The notes below the pieces were generated by a model. That model saw only the letters and a program-made list of their open reading frames with translations, ran no database searches and had not been told where the DNA came from. Below are positions 1-6,504 of a stretch of 7,728 bases of DNA, one piece after another; position 1 is the first letter of the stretch; each line of letters opens with the position of its first letter. A program made the translations under genes and the position numbers. The stretch spans positions 1-7,728 of the forward strand of contig CADCUZ010000111.1 of assembly GCA_902806015.1 (NCBI GenBank), in the 5' to 3' direction. This DNA is from an uncultured Rubrobacteraceae bacterium. Its GTDB lineage: Bacteria > Actinomycetota > Rubrobacteria > Rubrobacterales > Rubrobacteraceae.

Positions 1-496
1 GCTCGGGGACTATCTCCGAGACGAGCTCGCCGTCGTCGAACATCCTGACCATCGAGCTCTCGGAGACTACGACCGCGACGGCATCGGTCTGCCTCGAGAT
101 GGAGGCGCCGGCCATGTGGCGGCTGCCGAGGCCAAGAGGGAGGTTCAGGCTGTCCGAGGCCGCGTCTATGTAGCGGGCCGCCGAGAGAACGACGCCGGCA
201 TTGGAGACGACGAAGGCGCCGTCGAGCTGGGCGAGCTCCTTGATGGTCTCGCGCACGTTCGGGTCTTCGATATACTTGGCCTCGTCCGGGTGGCCCTGCA
301 GGGGGTCCAGGATCATGGGCCTCGAGCGACGCACGACCTCGCCGGAATCGCCGACGACGAAGAGCGTCCCGATCTTGCGCCCCTCCCGACCCTCGCGGGC
401 TATCTCCACGGCAAGCGAGACCACCTGCTCCAGCACCCGCGTGTTCACCTCCCGCCGCTCCGAGCAAATCTCTTCGTATAAGCGCTCCTTGGACAA
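1..496 (-). CDS. DAC-domain diadenylate cyclase (DisA_N / DacZ-like), 3' end outside window
   Basis: Likely condenses two ATP to cyclic di-AMP. Only the first 165 residues lie in the window. An N-terminal helical segment (about 1-35) leads into an alpha/beta region (about 40-90). The DAC core follows, with a DGA motif at residues 92-94 (context LDGAFVVSNAGVVLS), LGLGSRHMAG at 121-130 where DAC enzymes carry the RHR motif, and TDAVAVVVSES at 137-147. The layout, with the DAC domain soon after a short N-terminal part and no predicted membrane helices, looks more like soluble DacZ-type proteins than like membrane-bound CdaA. The absence of DisA's C-terminal DNA-binding part cannot be judged. I chose the TTG start at 496: a GGAGGG sits 5 nt upstream, whereas the GTG at 502 abuts that same box. 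It is last in view in the kinase operon, 2 nt after the preceding stop. The third residue of RHR is Met here, so activity is not certain. Family assignment is strong; exact subtype is inference. Confidence 0.85.
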   Translation of the reverse strand, partial: MSKERLYEEICSERREVNTRVLEQVVSLAVEIAREGREGRKIGTLFVVGDSGEVVRRSRPMILDPLQGHPDEAKYIEDPNVRETIKELAQLDGAFVVSNAGVVLSAARYIDAASDSLNLPLGLGSRHMAGASISRQTDAVAVVVSESSMVRMFDDGELVSEIVPE

Positions 497-498
497 GA

Positions 499-1890
499 TC
501 ACCCTCCGTTTCGAGTTCCAACGACCAGCGGCAACCGTACCGCGAAGCGCGTCCCTTCGGGTCCGGTCTGCACTGTGATCTCGCCCCCGTGCCCGGCCAC
601 GACCCGCCGCGCGACATCCAACCCTAGCCCGGTCCCCGCACCCACCTCCTTGGTTGTGAAGAAAGGCTCGAAGACGCGGCCTTTAATCTCCGGCGGTATA
701 CCCGGCCCGTCGTCCGACACCTCCACGACGACCTCCTCCCCGTCCCGAAAGGCCCGCACCCCGATGCTTCCCCCGCCCGCCACGGCGTCCGCGGCGTTGT
801 CTATGAGGTTCGTCCAGACCTGGTTCAGCTCGCCGCCGTTGCCCCGCACCTCTGGCAGGCCCTCCTCGTAGTCCCGGACGACGGGAACGCCCTTGAGCTT
901 GTGGCCGAGGATGGTGAGGGTGTTCTCGATACCCTGCACCACGTCCGCCTCCTGGGACGACGCCCGGTCCATAAAGGTGTACTCCTTCATGGCCCCAACG
1001 AGGCGCGAGATCCTGCCGACGCTCACGGACAACTCCTCCGTGAGGCCCGTAAGCCCCAGCGTGCCCGCGAGCCACCGGACGGCCCCGGTGAACTCCCCTC
1101 CAAACGAACCCGATAGACCTTCAAGGTCCCACGCCACAACGCCCGCGCCCGCCAGGGTCGGCGCGAGCTCCCAGGCATCCTCGACGCCGCGCACTTCGAG
1201 CAGTGCTGCGAGGCGGTCCTCAGCGTCGCTCAGGGAGAGGGGTTCAAGCGCCGCGGCCGGTCGAGCGGCGACCGCGCCTAGCAGGTCGGCGAGACGTTCA
1301 CGGCCTTCGGGGGTGAAGCGCGTGTCGTGCTCTAGGGCGCGGAGTTGGGCGTCCAGGATCGCGGTCCGGAGCTCCTCTGAGGCCCGACGGGCCGCGGCGG
1401 CGGGGTTGTTGAGCTCGTGGGCGAGGCCGGCGGAGAGCTTGCCGAGGGCGGCGAGTTTCTCCTGCTGGCGGAAGGCGCGATGGGTGGCGCGCATGCGGCG
1501 GGCGAGGCCCGAGACGAAGGCGTCCGCCACGTCCGGTTGCTCGACGGCCACGCGCCTGAAGGTGCCGGAGTCGATCTCCAGGACGCGGGCGGGGGATGCG
1601 GCGCGCGCCCGGTGGACCGAAGATCTCCCCGTGAGGACCGCAAGGCCGCCCGTGAACTCGCCGGGTCCGTGGGTGAGGAGCGGCGTCTCCTCGGCGCCGT
1701 CGAGGCGCGAGATACCGACCTCCCCCGCGACCACGACGAAGAAGCTGTCCACCACGCTCTTCTCGTCGAAGAGGGTCTCGCCCTCTTCGAGCCGCCGCTC
1801 GGCGCCGTACCCCGCGAGCGCCTCGACCTGCCCCGCGGAGAGCCGCTGGTCTTCCTGCTCGGCCCGCGTCTCCTGTGGGGACCCCATCAT
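499..1890 (-). CDS. cNMP-binding-like domain sensor histidine kinase (third of three paralogs)
   Basis: 463-residue cytoplasmic kinase with no membrane segment or signal peptide. Residues about 17-135 form a cyclic-nucleotide-binding fold (EGETLFDEKS, HGPGEFTGGLAVLTGR). A DHp helix follows with the phosphoacceptor H158 in SAGLAHELNNPAAA. Next comes a long helical insert (about 175-290), then a second DHp helix GRISRLVGAMKEYTFMD, and the HATPase domain. The HATPase carries the N-box NQVWTNLIDNAADAV (about 356-370), G1 DDGPGIP (393-399), F-box FEPFFTTK (407-414) and G2 GTGLGLD (419-425). All kinase catalytic motifs are intact. Its sensor domain (GEFTGG..VLTGR..VHRAR) differs from the two sisters and resembles the cNMP domain that in other bacteria is fused directly to thioredoxin-reductase-like proteins (from memory of that family). 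The start ATG overlaps the previous stop by 4 nt (ATGA); the next ATG is an alternative. Autophosphorylation is expected; partner and ligand are unknown. Confidence 0.9.
   Translation of the reverse strand: MMGSPQETRAEQEDQRLSAGQVEALAGYGAERRLEEGETLFDEKSVVDSFFVVVAGEVGISRLDGAEETPLLTHGPGEFTGGLAVLTGRSSVHRARAASPARVLEIDSGTFRRVAVEQPDVADAFVSGLARRMRATHRAFRQQEKLAALGKLSAGLAHELNNPAAAARRASEELRTAILDAQLRALEHDTRFTPEGRERLADLLGAVAARPAAALEPLSLSDAEDRLAALLEVRGVEDAWELAPTLAGAGVVAWDLEGLSGSFGGEFTGAVRWLAGTLGLTGLTEELSVSVGRISRLVGAMKEYTFMDRASSQEADVVQGIENTLTILGHKLKGVPVVRDYEEGLPEVRGNGGELNQVWTNLIDNAADAVAGGGSIGVRAFRDGEEVVVEVSDDGPGIPPEIKGRVFEPFFTTKEVGAGTGLGLDVARRVVAGHGGEITVQTGPEGTRFAVRLPLVVGTRNGG
502..507 (-). promoter_or_regulatory. 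Ribosome binding site that fixes the TTG start of the diadenylate cyclase
   Basis: GGAGGG on the minus strand lies inside the last codons of the upstream kinase and 5 nt before TTG (496-494). The in-frame GTG at 502-500 has no spacing from this box, so TTG is the better start. The kinase stop TGA (501-499) falls between box and start, a layout expected for translational coupling. Confidence 0.6.
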
Positions 1891-3332
1891 CCGTCGGCCC
1901 CCACGGACCGACCGGCGTCGATGGGCGCTCCGTCGCCCACCGGACCCTCGACCGGAAGCCTGACCTCGAACCGGGTCTCCCCCGGACGCGTGACGACGCT
2001 GATGTCCCCGCCGTGGCGTCCGACCACGATCCTGTAGCTCACGTCCAGCCCTAGGCCCGTCCCCGCCCCGACGTCCTTTGTGGTGAAAAAAGGCTCGAAG
2101 ATGCGGCCCTGCAGCGCCTCCGGGATGCCGGGACCATCGTCCGAGACCTGGACGAGAACCCGGTCCCGCTCGCAGGTGGTCCTAAGCCGAATGCGTCCGC
2201 CGCCACCGACGGCGTCCGCGGCGTTATCTATGAGGTTGGTCCAGACCTGGTTGAGTTCCCCGCCGTAGGCCGCGATCCTTGGGAGGTCTTGGGCGAAATC
2301 CTTGTCCACGGTTACGCCGTCGAGCTTATAGGAGAGCACGGAGAGCGTGTCTTCAAGGCTACGGTTCACGTCCACATCCTGCACCGGGGCGCGGTCCATG
2401 TAGGCGTAGCCCTCAATGCTCCCGACGATCTCCGACACCCGCATTGTGCCGCCCTCGATCTCGTCCAACAGCATCGCCGCCTGCACCGTTGCACCGAGGT
2501 AGCGCAGCGCGTCCGCCCTCGGGCCGTAAGGAAAAGAATCGGCCACCATCCCGAGGGCGTCGGCGTCGAGGCCGGCGGCTGCGAACACGGGCGCGAGGTC
2601 CCAGCCGTCCTCGAGGCCGAGGCCCTCCAGCCAGAGGGCCAACTCCTCCTCCCTCCCGCTCTGCTCCAGCGTGTCGAGGGGCGCAGGGGAACCCCCGGAG
2701 GCTTCGGCGGCTAGCCGCTCCAGCGCGTCGAGCGACCGGCGATCCGTCCTCCCCTCAGCCGCGGCGTGGGCGAGTTTGAGGCCGTGAGCCCGTAGATCCG
2801 CGAGTGCGCCGCGCAGAACTTCGGCGGAGCGGCGGGTTGCCGAGGCGGGATTGTTGAGCTCGTGGGCGAGGCCGGCGGCGAGGGTGCTGAGGGAGTTCAG
2901 GTGCTCGCGCTGGCCAGCGAGGGACTGCAAGATTCGGAGACGCTCTGCCATGGTCCGCAGCACGGTGTTGCTGAACGCGACGTTGTTCGTGAGCAGACGC
3001 CTGAAGAGGTCTTCCGGAATAAGGAAGAGGCGGCAGTCGGTGAGCGCCCGTCCCGTCGCCAGGAACGGCGTCCCGGCGAGCAGCGGGACCTCGGCGAAAA
3101 ACGCGCCGGGGGTGTAGACGTTTATCGTCATCTCGCCGCCGTCGGCTTCTTTCGTGATCCTCAGCTCGCCTTCGAGGATGACGTACAGGTGCTCGACGGG
3201 CTCGCCCTCGCGGCCGTTGATGGCGCCGGCGCGCACGAGCCTCTCGAACCCTCCCTCCAGCACCTCCCGCAATTCCCCGTCTTCGAGCGCATCGAGGATC
3301 GGGACGCGCCTGAGCTCCTCCACCGTCGTCAC
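1887..3332 (-). CDS. cNMP-binding-like domain sensor histidine kinase (second of three paralogs)
   Basis: 481-residue soluble kinase built like its neighbours. The cyclic-nucleotide-binding-like domain (about 8-130) includes EPVEHLYVILEGELRI and PGAFFAEVPLLAG. The DHp phosphoacceptor is H157 in AAGLAHELNNPASA. A helical insert (about 175-295) contains LALWLEGLGLEDGWDLAP. The second DHp helix is RVSEIVGSIEGYAYMD. The HATPase has N-box NQVWTNLIDNAADAV (361-375), G1 DDGPGIP (398-404), F-box FEPFFTTK (412-419) and G2 GTGLGLD (424-430). In the phosphate-binding cassette of the sensor, the usual Gly-Glu is Ala-Glu and the usual Arg is missing (GTPFLATGRA), so a standard cAMP ligand is doubtful. The start is GTG, overlapping the previous stop as GTGA. 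No strong Shine-Dalgarno sits at normal spacing, which fits coupling to the upstream gene. A ~20-residue Gly/Asp-rich tail follows the ATPase domain and is specific to this copy. Confidence 0.9.
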   Translation of the reverse strand: MTTVEELRRVPILDALEDGELREVLEGGFERLVRAGAINGREGEPVEHLYVILEGELRITKEADGGEMTINVYTPGAFFAEVPLLAGTPFLATGRALTDCRLFLIPEDLFRRLLTNNVAFSNTVLRTMAERLRILQSLAGQREHLNSLSTLAAGLAHELNNPASATRRSAEVLRGALADLRAHGLKLAHAAAEGRTDRRSLDALERLAAEASGGSPAPLDTLEQSGREEELALWLEGLGLEDGWDLAPVFAAAGLDADALGMVADSFPYGPRADALRYLGATVQAAMLLDEIEGGTMRVSEIVGSIEGYAYMDRAPVQDVDVNRSLEDTLSVLSYKLDGVTVDKDFAQDLPRIAAYGGELNQVWTNLIDNAADAVGGGGRIRLRTTCERDRVLVQVSDDGPGIPEALQGRIFEPFFTTKDVGAGTGLGLDVSYRIVVGRHGGDISVVTRPGETRFEVRLPVEGPVGDGAPIDAGRSVGADG

Positions 3333-4747
3333 GACTCGTTCGCCTCGGATCGAACGGGCAGACGGACCTGGAACCGCGTGTCGCCGGGCCGCGACTCGGC
3401 CCGGATGTCCCCCTTATGGTCGTCGACCACGACCCGGCGGCTGATGTCCAGCCCGAGGCCCGTCCCCTTGCCGACGTCCTTCGTCGTGTAGAAAGGCTCG
3501 AACATCCGCTCGCGCACCTCCCCGGGGATGCCGGTTCCGTCGTCGCCGACCTCGACCAGCACGTGCCCGTTCTCCATCGCGGTTCTGACCACGATCCTCC
3601 CTTGGCCCTCCACCGCGTCGATCGCATTGTCTATGAGGTTGGTCCAGACCTGATTGAGCTCGCCCGCGTGCCCGCAGACGGGCGGAAGGCCCTCCTCGTA
3701 CTCCCGGACTACTTGGACGTCGCCCTTCTTGAGCTTGTGGCCGAGCATGACGAGCGTGCTGTCCAGGCCCGCGGCGACGTCCACCTCCTTGGAGGACGCC
3801 TTGTCCATGTGGGTGTAGGTCTTGATCGCCTTGACGAGCTCCGAGACGCGCCCCGAGCTCTCCTCGATCTCCCCGAGCAAATCCTCCCCGGCCAACTGCG
3901 AGGCGAGCCACCCGAGCACACCCCCGAGCGCCTCCTCCGGCACCTGCTGCGCCAACCCGTCCAGCCACGCGGTATCCAGCCCCGCGCCGACGAGGGTGGG
4001 GGAGACCTCGTAGCCTTCTTCGACGCCTCGTACTTCCAGCCAGAGCGCTACCTCGTCTTCGAGGTCGCTGCGGCCGAGGGAGTCGAGCGCCGGCGGGGTC
4101 ACGGCGGCGACCGTGTTGGGCAGTTCGGCCACAAAGGACCGCTGCGCGGCGTCGAGGGGGAGGGCGCCGAGCTTCGCGGCCCGCTCGGAGGCCCCGCGGA
4201 AGGTCCGGCGGGCCTCGGCGGCGGCGCGGTTTATGGCGGCGGCGGGGTTGTTCAGCTCGTGGGCGAGCCCGGCCGCCATGGTACCGAGCGAGATCAGCTT
4301 CGCGTGCTGCTGGCTTACGGACTCGTGCAGCTCGGCGCGCTCGACGGAGGTGGCGAGGATGCCGCGCAAGACCTCCGGGCACACCTTGAGCATCTCCCAG
4401 AAGGAGGCCTTGTCCAGCTTGAGGAGCTTCGTCTCTGTGGTAGCGCGTCCGGTGGTCGGGTACGGGGCGTCTAGGACCATGATGAGCTCGGCGAAGATGG
4501 CGCCCTCCCCGAGCGCGACGACGAAGATCTCCTCCCCGCCTACCCGGCGGGTCCACTCCGTCTGGCCTTCTATGACGACGTAGAAGCCGTCCGGGGGGTC
4601 GCCCTGGCGGGCGATGACGTCTCCGGCGCCGAGGCGGACCTCTTCGCCGTGTTCGGCGATCCAGGCCAGCCTGTCGTCTGAGAGGCTCTCGAAAAGCGGG
4701 ACGCCGCGCAGGCAGTCCAGGGCCCGGACGGGCTCGACCTTTCCCAC
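3329..4747 (-). CDS. cNMP-binding-like domain sensor histidine kinase (first of three paralogs)
   Basis: 472-residue soluble kinase. The sensor domain (about 10-130) has a cyclic-nucleotide-binding fold (GDVIARQGDPPDGFYVVIEG, EGAIFAELIMVLDAP). The DHp phosphoacceptor is H163 in AAGLAHELNNPAAA. The inserted helical segment (about 180-297) includes EVALWLEVRGVEEGYEVSP. The second DHp helix RVSELVKAIKTYTHMDKA spans 300-317. The HATPase carries N-box NQVWTNLIDNAIDAV (365-379), G1 DDGTGIP (402-408), F-box FEPFYTTK (416-423) and G2 GKGTGLGLD (426-434). Kinase motifs look complete. The sensor cassette lacks the Gly-Glu and the following Arg that contact the cyclic phosphate in CRP/PKA-type domains. 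The start GTG lies 1 nt after the flavoprotein's stop, with GGGAGG 6 nt upstream. This is the first kinase after the receiver-flavoprotein and so the most obvious phosphodonor for it, but that pairing is inferred from position only. Confidence 0.9.
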   Translation of the reverse strand: MGKVEPVRALDCLRGVPLFESLSDDRLAWIAEHGEEVRLGAGDVIARQGDPPDGFYVVIEGQTEWTRRVGGEEIFVVALGEGAIFAELIMVLDAPYPTTGRATTETKLLKLDKASFWEMLKVCPEVLRGILATSVERAELHESVSQQHAKLISLGTMAAGLAHELNNPAAAINRAAAEARRTFRGASERAAKLGALPLDAAQRSFVAELPNTVAAVTPPALDSLGRSDLEDEVALWLEVRGVEEGYEVSPTLVGAGLDTAWLDGLAQQVPEEALGGVLGWLASQLAGEDLLGEIEESSGRVSELVKAIKTYTHMDKASSKEVDVAAGLDSTLVMLGHKLKKGDVQVVREYEEGLPPVCGHAGELNQVWTNLIDNAIDAVEGQGRIVVRTAMENGHVLVEVGDDGTGIPGEVRERMFEPFYTTKDVGKGTGLGLDISRRVVVDDHKGDIRAESRPGDTRFQVRLPVRSEANES

Positions 4748-4748
4748 C

Positions 4749-6410
4749 CTAGACCTCCCTCAGGTACTGGTGGACAAACTGGACGGCGATCGAGCCCTCG
4801 CCCACCGCCGAGGCACAGCGCTTGATCGAACCGTGCCGCACGTCCCCTGCGACGAAAATGCCCGGCACGCTCGTCTCCAGCAGGAACGGGTCCCTGTCCG
4901 GCCGCCACCCCTTCGGACGCTTGCCGTTGGTCATAAGGTCCGGACCGGAGAGAATAAAGCCGCGCTCGTCCCGGGCGACCAAACCGTCCAACCACCCCGT
5001 CTTCGGGGCCGCACCAATAAAAATGAACAGCGAGTTGGCCGGTACGGTCTCCGTCTCCCCGGTCGCGGAGTTGTCGATGGAGACCTTCTCCAGGTGCCCG
5101 TCGCCCTCGACGGCCGAGATGCTGCTGTTGAGGAGGACCTCTATGTTCTCGCGGTCCTCTATCTGCTTTACCAGGTACTCGGACATGCTCTTCCTAAGGT
5201 TGTCCGAGCGGCAGAAGAGGAAGACCTTCCTGGCCTGCCCCGAGAAGAACATGGCAGCCTGGCCCGCCGAGTTCGCCCCACCGACGATGTGCACGTCCTC
5301 GTCCCGGCAGGAGAAAGCCTCCGTCTGGGCGGCGCCGTAGTAGACGCCGCGGCCTGTCAGCGCGTCGGCGCCCGGCACGTTCAGCTTGCGGTACGAGACG
5401 CCGGTGGTGACGATGAGGGCGTAGCAGGAGATCTCGGTCCCATCGGCGAGTGTCACGATACGGTACGGGTCCTCCACCCGCACGCCGCTGACCTCCTGGG
5501 GCGTGAGGATCTCGACCTCGAACCTGCGCGCCTGGTCGACGGCCCTCCGGGCCAGGTCCGCGCCCGAGAGCCCGGCCGGGAACCCGAGGTAGTTCTCGAT
5601 GCGGCTGCTCGTCCCGGCCTGCCCGCCCGGCGCCTCCCGCTCGACGAGCATCGTGCTCAGCCCCTCGGAGGCCCCGTAGACCGCCGCCGCCAGGCCCGAG
5701 GGTCCGCCTCCAACGATCACGAGGTCGTAGAACTGCTGCTCGGCGCGGGTCTGGAGCCCGATCTTCTCCGCTATCTCCCGGTTGGGCGGCGCCTCCTCGT
5801 AGGACCCGTCCTCATAGACCACGAGCGGCAGCTTAGGCGTCCCGTGGTCCGCGTTCGCCACGACCTCCCTAGCCTCGTCGGAACCCTCCACGTCCATCCA
5901 CCTGTAGGGCACCCGGTTGCGCGCCAGAAAGTCCCGCACGCGGTGCGACTCGGGCGACCAGCGGTCCCCGACCACCCGGAGCCCCTCGAACGGCGGCCTG
6001 TAGTCCGCCCGCCAGTCGGCCAGCAACTCGTCCAAGCTTGGGTAGAGGTTCTGGTCCGGCGGGTCCCAGGGCTTCTGCAGGTAGTAGTCAAGCCCGACCT
6101 CGTTGATGGCCCGGATCGCCGCTTCGGTGTCGGAATAAGCCGTGAGAAGCGCCCGTTTGGCGTCAGGAAACCGCCCGATGGCCTCCTCCAGAAACTCGAC
6201 GCCCGTCATCCTGGGCATTCTCTGGTCCACTAGGAAAAGTGCTACGGGGTCCCCGCGCAGTTTCAGCTTCCCCAACGTGTCCAGCGCCGACTCTCCCGAA
6301 TCCGCCCGCAGGACGCGGTAATCTCGGGCGTATCGCCGCCTGAGGTCCCGCTCCACCGCGCGCAGGACCTGCGGGTCGTCGTCCACCGCGAGTATCACCG
6401 GCTTCGCCAT
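4749..6410 (-). CDS. Fused receiver domain / glutaredoxin-like / thioredoxin-reductase-like FAD oxidoreductase
   Basis: 553 residues in three parts. (1) A receiver domain, about 4-130: acidic pocket D10-D12, phosphoacceptor D62 in LVDQRMP, T90 in LLTAYSD, K113 in LQKPW. (2) A glutaredoxin-like segment, about 143-218: LRVVGDRWSPESHRVRDFL, a cis-Pro-like TPKLPLVVYEDGS, and REIAEKIGL. It has no Cys where CPYC would sit. (3) A thioredoxin-reductase-like flavoprotein, about 226-553: FAD-binding VIVGGGPSGLAAA (231-243), PGGQAG, second nucleotide site IVGGANSAGQAA, and C-terminal FAD motif GIFVAGDVRHGSIKRCASAV. The active-site CxxC expected near 359-364 reads GAAQTE. The protein's four Cys (329, 368, 400, 532) form no CxxC. 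The NADPH-phosphate motif HRRxxxR is CRSDNLR here, so cofactor preference is open. It therefore probably cannot reduce thioredoxin in the usual way; a redox-sensing or other FAD/NAD(P)H role under phosphorylation control is inferred. First gene of the operon; ATG is preceded by AGGGTGGGG. Confidence 0.9.
   Translation of the reverse strand: MAKPVILAVDDDPQVLRAVERDLRRRYARDYRVLRADSGESALDTLGKLKLRGDPVALFLVDQRMPRMTGVEFLEEAIGRFPDAKRALLTAYSDTEAAIRAINEVGLDYYLQKPWDPPDQNLYPSLDELLADWRADYRPPFEGLRVVGDRWSPESHRVRDFLARNRVPYRWMDVEGSDEAREVVANADHGTPKLPLVVYEDGSYEEAPPNREIAEKIGLQTRAEQQFYDLVIVGGGPSGLAAAVYGASEGLSTMLVEREAPGGQAGTSSRIENYLGFPAGLSGADLARRAVDQARRFEVEILTPQEVSGVRVEDPYRIVTLADGTEISCYALIVTTGVSYRKLNVPGADALTGRGVYYGAAQTEAFSCRDEDVHIVGGANSAGQAAMFFSGQARKVFLFCRSDNLRKSMSEYLVKQIEDRENIEVLLNSSISAVEGDGHLEKVSIDNSATGETETVPANSLFIFIGAAPKTGWLDGLVARDERGFILSGPDLMTNGKRPKGWRPDRDPFLLETSVPGIFVAGDVRHGSIKRCASAVGEGSIAVQFVHQYLREV
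4754..4759 (-). promoter_or_regulatory. Ribosome binding site of the first histidine kinase
   Basis: GGGAGG on the minus strand, inside the final codons of the flavoprotein gene, with a 6-nt spacer to the GTG start at 4747. It supports GTG over later starts and independent loading of ribosomes at this junction. Confidence 0.6.
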
Positions 6411-6453
6411 GCTGCCCCACCCTTCAGAATGCGATTGTTAAATGCTTGTTTCA

Positions 6454-6486
6454 GCCCCAAATACGCGCCCCAAAAACGCCAAAAAA
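6454..6486 (-). repeat. Three spaced T-tract/G-tract repeats in the operon leader
   Basis: On the minus strand three similar units follow one another: TTTTTTGGC (6486-6478), TTTTTGGGGC (6476-6467) and ATTTGGGGC (6462-6454). Their G-tract starts are 9 and 13 nt apart. They fall just downstream of the candidate -10 box, within the 5' leader. They could be regulator binding sites or simple low-complexity sequence. Confidence 0.35.
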
Positions 6487-6494
6487 TTGTAGCA
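6486..6494 (-). promoter_or_regulatory. Candidate extended -10 promoter of the flavoprotein-kinase-cyclase operon
   Basis: TGCTACAAT on the minus strand matches an extended -10 element (TGn followed by TAnAAT-like). It stands in the only AT-rich stretch of the window, about 75 nt upstream of the first gene's ATG. No good -35 hexamer is seen at 16-18 nt, which is compatible with an extended -10 promoter. It would give a leader of roughly 70 nt. Confidence 0.4.
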
Positions 6495-6504
6495 CCACTG
6501 ACAA
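6487..6504 (-). promoter_or_regulatory. Weak 18-bp dyad (TTGT...ACAA) overlapping the -10 box
   Basis: TTGTCAGTGGTGCTACAA on the minus strand has TTGT/ACAA ends with the overall length of a Rex-type (NADH-sensing repressor) operator, but only 4-bp perfect arms. Its overlap with the candidate -10 box would suit a repressor. The match may be chance. Confidence 0.2.

Noticed and set aside
893..1963. 356-codon open frame on the plus strand opposite the third kinase
   Set aside because: Ser/Arg/Ala-rich low-complexity translation, no domain, fully overlapped by an intact kinase.
3414..4556. 380-codon minus-strand frame within the first kinase
   Set aside because: Arg/Gly-rich shadow of the kinase in another frame; lacks any motif.
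4614..6233. 539-codon open frame on the plus strand opposite the flavoprotein gene
   Set aside because: It is antisense to a gene with clear receiver and FAD motifs, has no recognisable domain, and such frames arise by codon bias at high GC.
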